Assembly (NCBI RefSeq): GCF_035920365.1
Contig: NZ_CP109150.1
Span: 4,650,001 to 4,714,000 of the forward strand
Direction: 5' to 3'
From: Micromonospora sp. NBC_01740
GTDB taxonomy: Bacteria; Actinomycetota; Actinomycetes; Mycobacteriales; Micromonosporaceae
Length of the DNA stretch: 64,000 nt
The first letter of the stretch is position 1, and each line of letters begins with the position of its first letter. The notes under the pieces are model-generated. The model saw only the letters and a list, made by a program, of their open reading frames with translations, did not search any database and was not told the DNA's origin. Shown here one piece after another: positions 1-7,993 of the stretch. Both the position numbers and the translations under genes were made by a program.

Positions 1-2
1 AC

Positions 3-512
3 CGGCTGCGGCTCGCCGAGGAACACACCGGCGCGGAGACCATCAACTACGACGACACCGACGTGCTCGACGCGCTCAACGCGATGACCGCCGGCCGGGG
101 GCCCGACGCCTGCATCGACGCCGTCGGCCTGGAGGGGCACCACGGCAACACCGCCGTCTACGCGTACGACCGGGCCAAGCAGGCCGCCCGGGTCGAGACG
201 GAACGCCCGTTCGCGCTGCGCCAGGCCATCCTCGCCTGCCGTAGCGGCGGCGTCGTCTCGGTGGTCGGGGCGTACGGGGGCTTCGTCGACAAGTTCCCGA
301 TGGGCGCGTTCATGAACCGGTCGTTGATCATGCGTACCGGTCAGTGTCACGTCCAGCGCTACACCCGTCCGCTGCTCAACCGCATCCAGCGCGGCGACAT
401 CGACCCCAGTTTCATCATCAGCCACCGGATGCGGCTCAAGGACGCGGCCAAGGGCTACAAGATCTTCCAGAAGAAGCAGGACGAGTGCACCAAGGTCGTC
501 CTCAAGGTCTGA
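3..512 (+). CDS. Zinc-dependent alcohol dehydrogenase, C-terminal part (5' end outside window)
   Basis: The frame is open from base 3 and ends in TGA; about 169 residues are visible. The stretch GPDACIDAVGLEGH followed by a long insertion and then ACRSGGVVSVVGAYGG matches the nucleotide-binding half of the glutathione-independent formaldehyde dehydrogenase-like branch of the medium-chain dehydrogenases, where an insertion precedes the strand reading GGVVSVVG. These enzymes oxidise alcohols or aldehydes with NAD in the cytosol. The catalytic zinc ligands and the first Rossmann glycines lie before the window, so activity cannot be judged here. Family assignment is good; the substrate is unknown. 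Confidence 0.85.
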   Translation, partial: RLRLAEEHTGAETINYDDTDVLDALNAMTAGRGPDACIDAVGLEGHHGNTAVYAYDRAKQAARVETERPFALRQAILACRSGGVVSVVGAYGGFVDKFPMGAFMNRSLIMRTGQCHVQRYTRPLLNRIQRGDIDPSFIISHRMRLKDAAKGYKIFQKKQDECTKVVLKV

Positions 513-566
513 GCCGGCGGTCGGCAGGGCCCCGCCTTCGGGACCGCGCCGGTGCCGGCGGGTGGG

Positions 567-572
567 TACCGT
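567..572 (+). promoter_or_regulatory. -10 hexamer TACCGT of a leaderless promoter
   Basis: TACCGT ends 6 bases before the ATG at 579, so transcription would begin at or next to the start codon. The same arrangement occurs before several other genes in this window. No Shine-Dalgarno sequence is present between hexamer and ATG. Confidence 0.55.
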
Positions 573-578
573 GCCGGG

Positions 579-1157
579 ATGGTGACGGACCGATCGAGGT
601 ACCCGGGCGCGGAGGTGGCCCGCGACGGCGTGCGGCTGCGCCCGGTGGCCGAGGGGGACCTGCCGATGCTCGTCCGGTTCGCCGTCGAGCCGGGTCTGGT
701 CGGGCTGGACTGGCACGGGTTCCGGGACCCGGGGGCGCCGGCGCGACGATTCGCCGCCGACGGCTGGCTCGGCGAGGAGGATGGCCGCCTGGCCGTCGAG
801 GTCGAGGCGGAGCAGGCCGCCGCCGGCGTCGTCGGCTACCGTGCCGGCCGGTACGGCGGCGCGGCGATCCACTGGGAGATCGGCATCGTGTTGCTGCCGG
901 AGTGGCGGGGGCGGGGAATCGGCTGGCGGGCGCAGGCGCTGCTCTGCGACTACCTGTTCTGTCACACCCCGGCGCAGCGCGTCCAGGCCGGCACCCACCC
1001 CGAGAACGCCGCCGAGCAGCGGGCGCTGGAAAAGGCCGGATTCCAGTTGGAGGGCGTGCTGCGCGCCTGCGAGTTCCGGGCCGGCCGGTGGCGCGACGGT
1101 TGGCTCTACAGCCGGCTGCGCGACGACCCGTCGCCGTGGGACCGCCCGGAGGACTGA
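579..1157 (+). CDS. GNAT family N-acetyltransferase
   Basis: 192 residues with the GNAT fold typical of RimJ/RimL-type enzymes, which move an acetyl group from acetyl-CoA to an amine. The N-terminal strand GVRLRPVAEGD, the acetyl-CoA pyrophosphate loop WRGRGIG (residues 109-115), the Asn of THPENAAEQ (about 143) and the EKAGF helix (151-155) are all in place. I chose ATG 579 over an in-frame GTG at 552 because a TACCGT hexamer lies six bases upstream, implying a leaderless message. A strong hairpin follows the gene. Substrate unknown. Confidence 0.85.
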   Translation: MVTDRSRYPGAEVARDGVRLRPVAEGDLPMLVRFAVEPGLVGLDWHGFRDPGAPARRFAADGWLGEEDGRLAVEVEAEQAAAGVVGYRAGRYGGAAIHWEIGIVLLPEWRGRGIGWRAQALLCDYLFCHTPAQRVQAGTHPENAAEQRALEKAGFQLEGVLRACEFRAGRWRDGWLYSRLRDDPSPWDRPED

Positions 1158-1222
1158 CCGAGCCGGACGCCGGTCCTGTGGGACGGACGCTCCGGTGGGT
1201 CGTGCTGCCTCGCGGTCGGCCG

Positions 1223-1258
1223 GGTCCGGGGACGACGGGGCACCGCCGTCCCCGGACC
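1223..1258. terminator. Hairpin between convergent genes
   Basis: Eleven perfect pairs (GGTCCGGGGAC with GTCCCCGGACC) extended by three more across one A/C mismatch, with a six-base loop. It sits between the stop codons of the GNAT gene and the opposing membrane-protein gene, so it probably serves both. There is no U tract, which is common in actinobacteria. Confidence 0.6.
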
Positions 1259-1269
1259 TCGTCACCGGC

Positions 1270-2268
1270 TCAGGCCCAGGGGGCCGTCGGGTACCAGGGG
1301 ATGATCTCGCGGCGGGCGAGCAGCCGCACGTCCCAGTAGAGGAACGTGAAGGCGCCGGCGACGATGAACGCGACCGCGGTCAGGACCGCCAGCCGGCTCG
1401 GCCGGGCGCTGAACCAGCGTTGCAGGCGGGAGCCGGCGAGCCAGGCCAGCAGCAGGAACAGCACCGCCATGATGACGATGTTGCCGAGGGACTGAAGCGT
1501 GAACGCCGCCGCGCCGTAGAGCGGGTTGCCGCTCTCGGCGGCGTCGCGGAACATCTGCCGGAACAGCGCGAAGGGCCGGCCGATCAGGAAGCCGGCGATC
1601 AGCGCGCCCATGAAGACCATCGGGGCGTTGGGGAACCGTCGGGCGATTCGGGCGAACGGGTCCGGCACGACGCCCAGCGCGGCCAGACCGAGATAGATCA
1701 TGATGATCCCGATCACGCCGAAGACCACCATGGACTGGATGCTCCTTGGTGACAGCCCGCCGGGGGCGTTGGGAGCGGTGGAGAACTGCGGCATCGACGT
1801 GCCGACGAGGCCGACGACCGCGCCGTAGGCGGCCGACACCGCGACCATGCCCACCGACATCCAGCCCAGCGGCTTCAGCGGCGCGACGATCCGGCTGAAC
1901 CTGCCGCCCGTGGTGCCGGTCAGCGGGGCCAGGGCGCCGAACGCGGCGATGTTGCAGGCGGTGAACGTACCCGCGATGCCGGAGACGAAGGCGAACATGA
2001 TGCCGGCCGCGATGCCCTGGATGGGCGTCTCCTTGGCGTCGTGGCCGAGCATTGTGTTGGCGACGTTGTCGCCGATGGTCCGGTCCACGAACTCCGCCGA
2101 CCAGATGACGGTCAGCAGGAACCCGCCGAGGACGCTGAGGAGGATGATCAGCCCTCGCCGCCGGGGAAAGTGCCCGTTGACGAACGCGGACGTCGCGGTC
2201 CGCGCGGTGTCGGGGCCGAACCGGACGGGCGCGTCGGGTCGCTGGGGGGACCTCTGGGTCTGCGTCAC
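1270..2268 (-). CDS. Polytopic membrane protein, CcdA/DsbD-like in part
   Basis: 332 residues with about seven predicted membrane segments, the first after a basic motif FPRRRGL and the last ending FLYWDVRLLA. The segment around AGIMFAFVSGIAGTFTACNIAAFGALAPL-type residues (small residues, TAC, then a Pro) recalls the transmembrane helix of CcdA/DsbD electron carriers, but only one Cys is present where those proteins use a pair, so I do not assign thiol transfer. The start is GTG 2268 because GAGGAG lies seven bases upstream; an ORF extension to 2364 lacks a ribosome site. It is monocistronic by layout. Function unknown. Confidence 0.65.
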   Translation of the reverse strand: MTQTQRSPQRPDAPVRFGPDTARTATSAFVNGHFPRRRGLIILLSVLGGFLLTVIWSAEFVDRTIGDNVANTMLGHDAKETPIQGIAAGIMFAFVSGIAGTFTACNIAAFGALAPLTGTTGGRFSRIVAPLKPLGWMSVGMVAVSAAYGAVVGLVGTSMPQFSTAPNAPGGLSPRSIQSMVVFGVIGIIMIYLGLAALGVVPDPFARIARRFPNAPMVFMGALIAGFLIGRPFALFRQMFRDAAESGNPLYGAAAFTLQSLGNIVIMAVLFLLLAWLAGSRLQRWFSARPSRLAVLTAVAFIVAGAFTFLYWDVRLLARREIIPWYPTAPWA

Positions 2269-2700
2269 ATGCGCTCCTCGAAGGTGAGGGAGGGGCCGGT
2301 GGGAAGGGAAGGCGGGCGCCGACGCCCGCGACGAATGGCCACCGGTCGACGTGGACGCGCCCACGCGACCCTCCGTGAGCGGCGAGTCACGTGGAGCGAT
2401 GTCCGCGTTTCATGATGGGCCGACCGTCGTCACCTCGTTTCTTCAATCGTGCGCGATTTCCTGACCCGATCTGCCCCCGTCAGGGCGCCGGCGACTCCGA
2501 AACAGGCCGACCGGCCGCCTCCGGCAGCGGGTGGGCCGACGGTCGCGGTTGGCAGCCGCGGGGCAGGCGGTGACGCCGTCGGAGAGCGCCATGACGACGG
2601 GGTGTGTCGCCCCCAGCCGCTATCCTGCGCCGGCACGTCGGGGGACGGCCCCGGCGGGAAACCCCGGCGGGCGGGCTGTCGCGTCGGTTCTGGAGGGCGC
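2269..2700. other. Divergent intergenic region, 432 bases
   Basis: Separates the membrane-protein gene (leftward) from the pentapeptide-repeat gene (rightward). It contains a relatively AT-rich island at about 2395-2470 and the hexamer TATCCT at 2621-2626 that could be the -10 of the rightward gene, giving a leader of roughly 70 bases. I see no small ORF with a convincing ribosome site. Confidence 0.4.
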
Positions 2701-4326
2701 ATGGCAGTCGAGGAGAGGGGCGTCGAGGCGTGCCGGACCGCCGCCCAGGTCGTCGAGGCGACGGGCCCGGAGCGGGGGTCCGCCCTGCGGCGGCTCGCCG
2801 AACTCGGCGCGGCCCGTCCCGCGCTGCGCCAGGTCGCGGCCGACGCGGTCTGCGCCTACCTGCGTACGCCGCCCGCCCCGGACGGCACGGACGCCGACGC
2901 GCGACGCGAGGCGTCGCGGGTGCTCGCCGGGCTGCTGCTGCGCCCCGCTGCCGGGGCGGTCGACGGCGCGGGCGAGGGCGCCGGGGCGGGCGAGGGTGCC
3001 AGGACGACCGACGCCGCCGGAGCGGCCGAGGGCGCCGGGGCGTCGCCGGGGCCGGACCTCGCCGTGGACCTGTCCGGGGCGACCCTGGTGGATGCCGACC
3101 TTGGCCGCTGCGAGCTGGCCGAGGCCCGCTTCGCCGACACGCGGTTCTTCGGGTCGACCTCCTTCGCCTTCGCCCGGTTCACCGGCGACGCGGTCTTCGC
3201 CCGTGCGGTCTTTCACGGCGAGACCCGGTTCGACGACGCCCGGTTCGCCGCCGACGCCGTGTTCGGCCGAGCCCGGTTCCGGGGCCCGGCCAGCTTCGAC
3301 CGGGTCGCCTTCGCCGGGATGGCGTGGTTCGGGCGGGGCGAGGAGGAGCTGTGGGAGGACGACCCGGCCTGGGACGACGTCGAGAACGTCGACCCCGCCC
3401 CGTGGGACGAGCCGAACGAGGACGACCCGGGCTGGCCGGCCGCGGTCCTGATGGGTGACTACCAGGGCTGGGCGGAGGGCGGGGACGGGGCACGTTTCGT
3501 CGGGGCCGCGTCGTTCCGGTGGGCCCGCTTCGACGGCCCTGCCTGGTTCGGCAAGGCGCGGTTCGGCGCGGAGGCGACGTTCCGGGACGCCGAGTTCGGC
3601 GGGCTCGTGCACCTGGACCAGCCCGCCGTGGACCTCACCGGCGCCCGGTGGGCCGGCGCGGCCGACGGCGAGCCGATGTGCTGGCCCCTCGGCTGGGTGC
3701 CCGAGCCTGGGCCGGACGGCGCGAGCGTGCTCGTGCGGGACGGACCCGTCGCGCCCCGCACCCGCCAGCTCGCCGACCGGGATTCCGCTGTCCGCCGCGT
3801 GGGGCTGCGGGCTCTCGGCGAACTCGGCGACGCGAGGCCGGAGCTGCGCCAGCGCGTGGTCGACGCCGTCTGCGCGTATCTGCGGGTGCCGCTGCCGTTC
3901 GACGTGACCGGCGAGCTGACCCCCGCCCAGGCCGGGGAGGTCCAGGCGCGGCGCGACGCGCAGCGGCTGCTCGCCGAGCGGCTGCGTCCGGCGAGCGCAG
4001 TGCCGGGCGGGGCGCGGCCACCGCACTGGCCGGAGACGAACCTGCCGCTGTGCGGCGCGACGCTGGTCGACCTCGACCTCAGCGGCTGCCAGGTCGGCTA
4101 CGCGGACTTCACCGGCGCTCAGTTCCACGGAACCACCCGGTTCGACGCCAGCGGGTTCGCCAGCGCCGCCTTCCGGCTCGACGGTCGGCAGGGGCGGGCC
4201 TCGTTCCACGGCGACGTCACCTTCGCCGGGGCGCGGCTCGACCGCTGGCACAACGTCCGGGAGGTCCTCGGCGGCGTCGTGTTCCACGCCAAAGCCGTGC
4301 TCGACGACCCGGACGTCGAGCCCTGA
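2701..4326 (+). CDS. Pentapeptide-repeat protein with duplicated helical module
   Basis: 541 residues. Two blocks of A/F-D/R-F-x-x pentapeptide-like repeats (about residues 118-225 and 255-295, and again about 445-520) are each preceded by a helical segment of matching sequence: LRRLAELGAARPALRQ...DAVCAYLR near residue 25 and LRALGELGDARPELRQ...DAVCAYLR near residue 365. The protein is thus an internal duplication of a HEAT-like helix plus right-handed beta-helix unit. An acidic Trp/Asp-rich insert (about 218-260) interrupts the first block. Pentapeptide helices mimic DNA or act as scaffolds; which applies here is unknown. Start ATG 2701 has GGAGG seven bases upstream; a longer frame to 2449 is less likely. 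Confidence 0.75.
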   Translation: MAVEERGVEACRTAAQVVEATGPERGSALRRLAELGAARPALRQVAADAVCAYLRTPPAPDGTDADARREASRVLAGLLLRPAAGAVDGAGEGAGAGEGARTTDAAGAAEGAGASPGPDLAVDLSGATLVDADLGRCELAEARFADTRFFGSTSFAFARFTGDAVFARAVFHGETRFDDARFAADAVFGRARFRGPASFDRVAFAGMAWFGRGEEELWEDDPAWDDVENVDPAPWDEPNEDDPGWPAAVLMGDYQGWAEGGDGARFVGAASFRWARFDGPAWFGKARFGAEATFRDAEFGGLVHLDQPAVDLTGARWAGAADGEPMCWPLGWVPEPGPDGASVLVRDGPVAPRTRQLADRDSAVRRVGLRALGELGDARPELRQRVVDAVCAYLRVPLPFDVTGELTPAQAGEVQARRDAQRLLAERLRPASAVPGGARPPHWPETNLPLCGATLVDLDLSGCQVGYADFTGAQFHGTTRFDASGFASAAFRLDGRQGRASFHGDVTFAGARLDRWHNVREVLGGVVFHAKAVLDDPDVEP

Positions 4327-4332
4327 CCGTGT

Positions 4333-4354
4333 CCCGGACCGACGCGCGTCCGGG
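4333..4354. terminator. Short hairpin between convergent genes
   Basis: CCCGGAC and GTCCGGG pair across an eight-base loop just after the stop of the pentapeptide-repeat gene and 36 bases before the end of the opposing gene. It is weaker than other terminators in the window. Confidence 0.35.
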
Positions 4355-4389
4355 CCGGCGGGGCACCCCCGCCCCCGTCGTGGTCCCGG

Positions 4390-5868
4390 TCAGGGGATGG
4401 GCCACTCGTGGACCGGCCGGTTGGTGTGCATCAGCGTCACGTAGTGCCGCACCACCTCACGCAGCGCCTCCGGCCGGTCGAGATGGTCGGCGGACTCCAA
4501 CCGGTGCAGGGTCTCCACCTGCCAGCTCGCCCCGTTGCGGCCGGTCAGGCAGCGTTGCTCGATGACGCCGAGCAGCCGGTCCCGCTCGGCGGGGTCGAGG
4601 CCCCACCGGTCCAGCCCGTGGTGGGCCAGCGGCAGCAGCCGGCGCAGCACCAGCTCGGTGACCGGGAGATAACCGAGGCCGGGCCAGAAGACCTGGGCGT
4701 CGATGCCGTAGCGGGCGCAGGCGTTGAAGTTCTCCTCGGCCGCGCTGAACGACATCTGCGACCACAGCGGCCGGTCGGCCTCGGCGAGCGCCCGGACGAG
4801 ACCGAAGTAGAAGGCGCCGTTGGCCACGGTGTCGAGCACCGTCGGCCCGGCCGGCAGCACCCGGTTCTCCACCCGCAGGTGCGGGCGGCCCTTCAGCACG
4901 TCGTACACGGGGCGGTTCCAGCGGTAGACGGTGCCGTTGTGCAGCCGCAGCTCGGCGAGCCTCGGCACGTCCCCCCGGGCCAGGGCCTCGGCCGGGTCCT
5001 CCGCGTCGCAGACGGGCAGCAGCGCCGGGAAGTAGCGCACGTTCTCCTCGAACAGGTCGAACACCGTGGTGATCCAGCGCTCGCCGAACCACACCCGGGG
5101 GCGTACGCCCTGGGCCTTGATCTCCTCCGGCCGGGTGTCGGTGGCCTGCTGGAACAGCGGGATGCGGGTCTCCCGCCACAGCTCCCGGCCGAAGAGCAAC
5201 GGCGAGTTCGCCCCGAGGGCCACCTGGATACCGGCGATCACCTGCGCGGCGTTCCAGTAGTCGGCGAACTGGGCCGGGCTGACCTGGAGGTGGAACTGGG
5301 TGCTCGTGCAGGCCGCCTCCGGGGTGATGGTGTCGGCGGTGACCGCGAGCCGTTCCACGCCGTTGATCGCGATCCGCAGGTCCTCGCCGCGGGCGGCGAA
5401 GATCTGCTCGTTGAGCAGCGCGTAGCGCGGGTTGGCCGACAGCGTCTCGGCGGTCAGGTGCTCCGGCCGCAGCGTCGGCAGGACGCCGATCATCACCATG
5501 TGCGCGCCCACGTCCCGCGCCTTGGTCTCGGCGGCGTTGAGGCTGGCCCGCACGGACTCCTCGAACTCGCGGGTGCCGGTGCCGGCCAGCCGGCGCGGCG
5601 CCACGTTGATCTCGACGTTGAACTGGCCCAGCTCCGTCTGGAAGGCCGGGTCGGCGATGGCGGCCAGCACGTCGGCGTTGCGCATGGTCGGCAACGAGTC
5701 GTCGTCGACCAGGTTCAGCTCGATCTCCAGCCCGGTCATCGGCCGTTCGACGTCGAACCGGGACTCCCGGAGCATCTCGGCGAAGACGTCCAGGCACCGC
5801 CGTACCTTCTCGCGATAGCGGGCCCGGTCCTCGCGACTGAAGGTCCGTACGCCGACGTCCTCGCCCAT
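4390..5868 (-). CDS. Glutamate-cysteine ligase family 2-like protein
   Basis: 492 residues resembling the GCS2 / carboxylate-amine ligase group, with TGLEIELNLVD (metal and ATP-binding acidic strand), FNVEINVAPR, TSTQFHLQVSP, ENRVLPAGPT and a long helical C-terminus ending HEWPIP. Family members join a glutamate-type carboxylate to an amine using ATP; gamma-glutamylcysteine for mycothiol- or ergothioneine-type thiols is one known role, but many actinobacterial paralogues are uncharacterised. GTG 5874 is an alternative start two codons earlier; ATG 5868 is better placed behind AGGGCGG. Monocistronic, divergent from the DUF3817 gene. Confidence 0.8.
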   Translation of the reverse strand: MGEDVGVRTFSREDRARYREKVRRCLDVFAEMLRESRFDVERPMTGLEIELNLVDDDSLPTMRNADVLAAIADPAFQTELGQFNVEINVAPRRLAGTGTREFEESVRASLNAAETKARDVGAHMVMIGVLPTLRPEHLTAETLSANPRYALLNEQIFAARGEDLRIAINGVERLAVTADTITPEAACTSTQFHLQVSPAQFADYWNAAQVIAGIQVALGANSPLLFGRELWRETRIPLFQQATDTRPEEIKAQGVRPRVWFGERWITTVFDLFEENVRYFPALLPVCDAEDPAEALARGDVPRLAELRLHNGTVYRWNRPVYDVLKGRPHLRVENRVLPAGPTVLDTVANGAFYFGLVRALAEADRPLWSQMSFSAAEENFNACARYGIDAQVFWPGLGYLPVTELVLRRLLPLAHHGLDRWGLDPAERDRLLGVIEQRCLTGRNGASWQVETLHRLESADHLDRPEALREVVRHYVTLMHTNRPVHEWPIP

Positions 5869-6019
5869 GGTCACCGCCCTGTCACCGTTGGTTCCCCTAA
5901 CCTCGCACGCTTAGGGCGGGCCGGGGAAGACCCGAAGCTCCTTGTACGTACCCAGCTCGGGCCCGCGTGATCCCTGTCGCCTCCGCCCGTCGTGCCGTCG
6001 GCGCGGCCGGCGGGGTGGT

Positions 6020-6025
6020 TAGCAT
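6020..6025 (+). promoter_or_regulatory. -10 hexamer TAGCAT
   Basis: TAGCAT lies 26 bases before the ATG at 6052, leaving room for the GGGGGAG ribosome site, so this is a conventional leadered promoter for the DUF3817 gene. Confidence 0.45.
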
Positions 6026-6051
6026 GTGCGGCAACCGGTGGGGGAGTGACG

Positions 6052-6390
6052 ATGCGCGAGAAGATCACCAGGCTCTTCGTGGCGGCGGCGATCGCCGAGG
6101 CCTGCTCCTGGCTGGCCCTGCTGATCGGCATGGCCGTCAAGTACGGCCCCCCGGGCAACGAGATCGGCGTGCAGATCTTCGGCCCGATCCACGGCGCGCT
6201 CTTCGTCGCGTACGGCCTGCTGGTCCTCGCGATGGCCCGGCTGCACCGGTGGCGGCCCTGGCCCACCCTCGTGGCCCTGGCCTGCGCCGTACCGCCGTTC
6301 GCCACCCTGATCTTCGAACGCTGGGCCGCCCGGCGCGGGATGCTGCGCACCGCGGGCGAGCCGGACCGGCCGCTGACGCCCGTCGGCTGA
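6052..6390 (+). CDS. DUF3817 small membrane protein
   Basis: 112 residues with three hydrophobic segments (FVAAAIAEACSWLALLIGMAVKY, the segment around HGALFVAYGLLVLAMARL, and TLVALACAVPPFATLIFERW). The pattern EACSWLALL...GPIHGALFVAY matches the DUF3817 family of actinobacterial inner-membrane proteins of unknown role. ATG 6052 follows a strong GGGGGAG site; an upstream extension to 5992 is rejected. The gene ends four bases before the stop of the opposing hydrolase gene. Confidence 0.85.
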   Translation: MREKITRLFVAAAIAEACSWLALLIGMAVKYGPPGNEIGVQIFGPIHGALFVAYGLLVLAMARLHRWRPWPTLVALACAVPPFATLIFERWAARRGMLRTAGEPDRPLTPVG

Positions 6391-6394
6391 CCGG

Positions 6395-7255
6395 TCAGCC
6401 GGCGAGGAAGTCGGCCAGCGCGGCGGCGAGCTGCTCCGGGGCCTCCTCGGCCATGTGGTGGCCCGAGTCGATCGCGGCCACCCGCACGTCGTCGGCCCAG
6501 TCCCGCCAGATCGCCGCCGGGTCGCCGTACAGGTCGACCATGTCGTCCCGCTCCGACCAGCAGAACAGCACCGGGCAGGCGATCCGCCGCCCGGCGGCCC
6601 GGTCGGCGTCGTCGGCCGCCCGGTCGGGGCCGAGCCCGGCGCGGTAGTCCTCGCACATCGCGTGCACCGTCGCCGGGTCGTGGATGGCCCGGCGGTAGTC
6701 GGCGTACGCCTCCTCGCCCATGGCCGCCGGCGACCCGCCGTACCAGGCGTCCGGGTCGGCGGTGATCACCCGCTCCGCCGGCTTGTCCGACTGGCCGAGG
6801 AAGAACCAGTGCCACCAGCGGGCCGCGAACCGGGCGTCGGCGCGCGCCAGGGCCTCGCCGATCGGCACCCCGTCGAGCACGCCCAGCCGGCTGACCCGCT
6901 CCGGGTGGTCCAGCGCCGTGCGCATCGCCGCGTAGCAGCCCCGGTCGTGCCCGATCACCGCCGCGCGGTCGTGGCCGAGCGCGTCGAGCAGGCCCACCAC
7001 GTCGCGGGCCATCGCCCGCTTGGCGTACGTGGTGTGCCCCGGGTCGCTCGGCGGCTTCGACGAGCCGCCGTAACCGCGCAGGTCCGGGCAGATGACGGTG
7101 TGCCCGCGGGCGAGCAGCGGCGCGACCCGGTGCCAGGTCGCGTGGGTGCGTGGATGGCCGTGCAGCAGCACCACGGGTGGCCCCGAGCCGCCGTGGCGTA
7201 CCCGCAGTTGGACCTCGCCGACGTCGATCCGCTCCAGCGTGAATCCCTCGAACAT
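6395..7255 (-). CDS. Alpha/beta hydrolase, haloacetate-dehalogenase-like
   Basis: 286 residues of the alpha/beta-hydrolase fold. The layout follows fluoroacetate dehalogenases closely: HGHPRTHATW (oxyanion loop), CPDLRGYGGSSKP, then GHDRG with nucleophile Asp104, VLDGVP with Asp128, the halide-pocket pair His149-Trp150 (WHWFF), and the catalytic His in SGHHMAEE (266/267). In characterised fluoroacetate dehalogenases a second Arg three residues after the first holds the substrate carboxylate; here that place is Tyr108 (DRGCY), so the substrate may differ from haloacetate. Epoxide hydrolase is the main alternative. Start ATG 7255; the frame stays open far upstream but that region belongs to other genes. 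Confidence 0.8.
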   Translation of the reverse strand: MFEGFTLERIDVGEVQLRVRHGGSGPPVVLLHGHPRTHATWHRVAPLLARGHTVICPDLRGYGGSSKPPSDPGHTTYAKRAMARDVVGLLDALGHDRAAVIGHDRGCYAAMRTALDHPERVSRLGVLDGVPIGEALARADARFAARWWHWFFLGQSDKPAERVITADPDAWYGGSPAAMGEEAYADYRRAIHDPATVHAMCEDYRAGLGPDRAADDADRAAGRRIACPVLFCWSERDDMVDLYGDPAAIWRDWADDVRVAAIDSGHHMAEEAPEQLAAALADFLAG

Positions 7256-7302
7256 GTCCGCCACCGTGCCCGCGGGCGCGCCGCCGGAAACCGCGCCGGC
7301 CG

Positions 7303-7842
7303 TCAGGTCAGCGTGGACCAGGCCAGCACGGCGGCGACCAGCGCCGCGCCCAGCACCGCCTGGAGCAGCAGCGGCGGCCCGAGGTGCGACCACAGGGTGG
7401 CGGTACGCGGGGTGAGCAGCTGGCCCGTCGTCAGGTTCACGATCCGCTCGATCTTCGGCGGCAGGTCCGGGTCGCCCTGCGGGCGCAACGTGAGCTGCAC
7501 GTGGTCGGCCGGGTGCAGGGCGCTCTGCGGCAGGTGCCCGTGCAGCTCGACCTCGCAGAGCCGCCCGGCGGCGTCGCGCAGCCGCACCGGGGTGACCAGG
7601 TATTCCGGGCCCTTCTTCAGGTCCTTGAAGCTTCGTCGGGCCGCGCCGGAGCTGGCGGAGAACAGGGAACGGGCCAGCGCCATCAGCAGGCCGGCGATCC
7701 CGGCCGCCACGAGCACCGCGACCAGCACCGGCTGGCCGATGCGCACCTCGCGCGGGTAGCCGTCCATCAGCCGGACGATCCGCCCAGTGACGATCCGGCC
7801 GGTCGGATGGACGATCCGCCGGATGTGCAGGTCGCTGTCCAT
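7303..7842 (-). CDS. Conserved membrane protein of unknown function
   Basis: About 179 residues with a membrane segment near residues 37-57 (VLVAVLVAAGIAGLLMALA), a soluble beta-rich middle containing VTPVRLRDAAGRLCEVELHGHL and a second membrane segment at the C-terminus (LLLQAVLGAALVAAVLAW). The middle looks like a small sheet domain exposed between two membrane anchors. ATG 7842 has GGTGGTGGAG directly before it; GTG 7872 gives ten more residues and cannot be excluded. It lies 47 bases upstream of the hydrolase on the same strand and may share its transcript. No function can be assigned. Confidence 0.6.
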   Translation of the reverse strand: MDSDLHIRRIVHPTGRIVTGRIVRLMDGYPREVRIGQPVLVAVLVAAGIAGLLMALARSLFSASSGAARRSFKDLKKGPEYLVTPVRLRDAAGRLCEVELHGHLPQSALHPADHVQLTLRPQGDPDLPPKIERIVNLTTGQLLTPRTATLWSHLGPPLLLQAVLGAALVAAVLAWSTLT

Positions 7843-7993
7843 CTCCACCACCCAGAGTCCGGTTGCGTTCACTCATGGTATCGGTCGTCCGGGTTGAACG
7901 ACATGAATGAAATGCGGTCACGCGCTCGCGGCGGCCAGGTGACAACCGCAGCGGCACGGGTAAGCGGGGGGCCGAGCTGGAAAGGGGTCGAGC

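Noticed and set aside
1270..2268. Membrane protein considered as CcdA cytochrome c biogenesis factor
   Set aside because: Lacks the paired membrane Cys residues and is longer than CcdA.
4408..5970. 520-residue plus-strand frame opposite the glutamate-cysteine ligase-like gene
   Set aside because: Antisense shadow with biased Arg/Gly/Val composition and no ribosome site.
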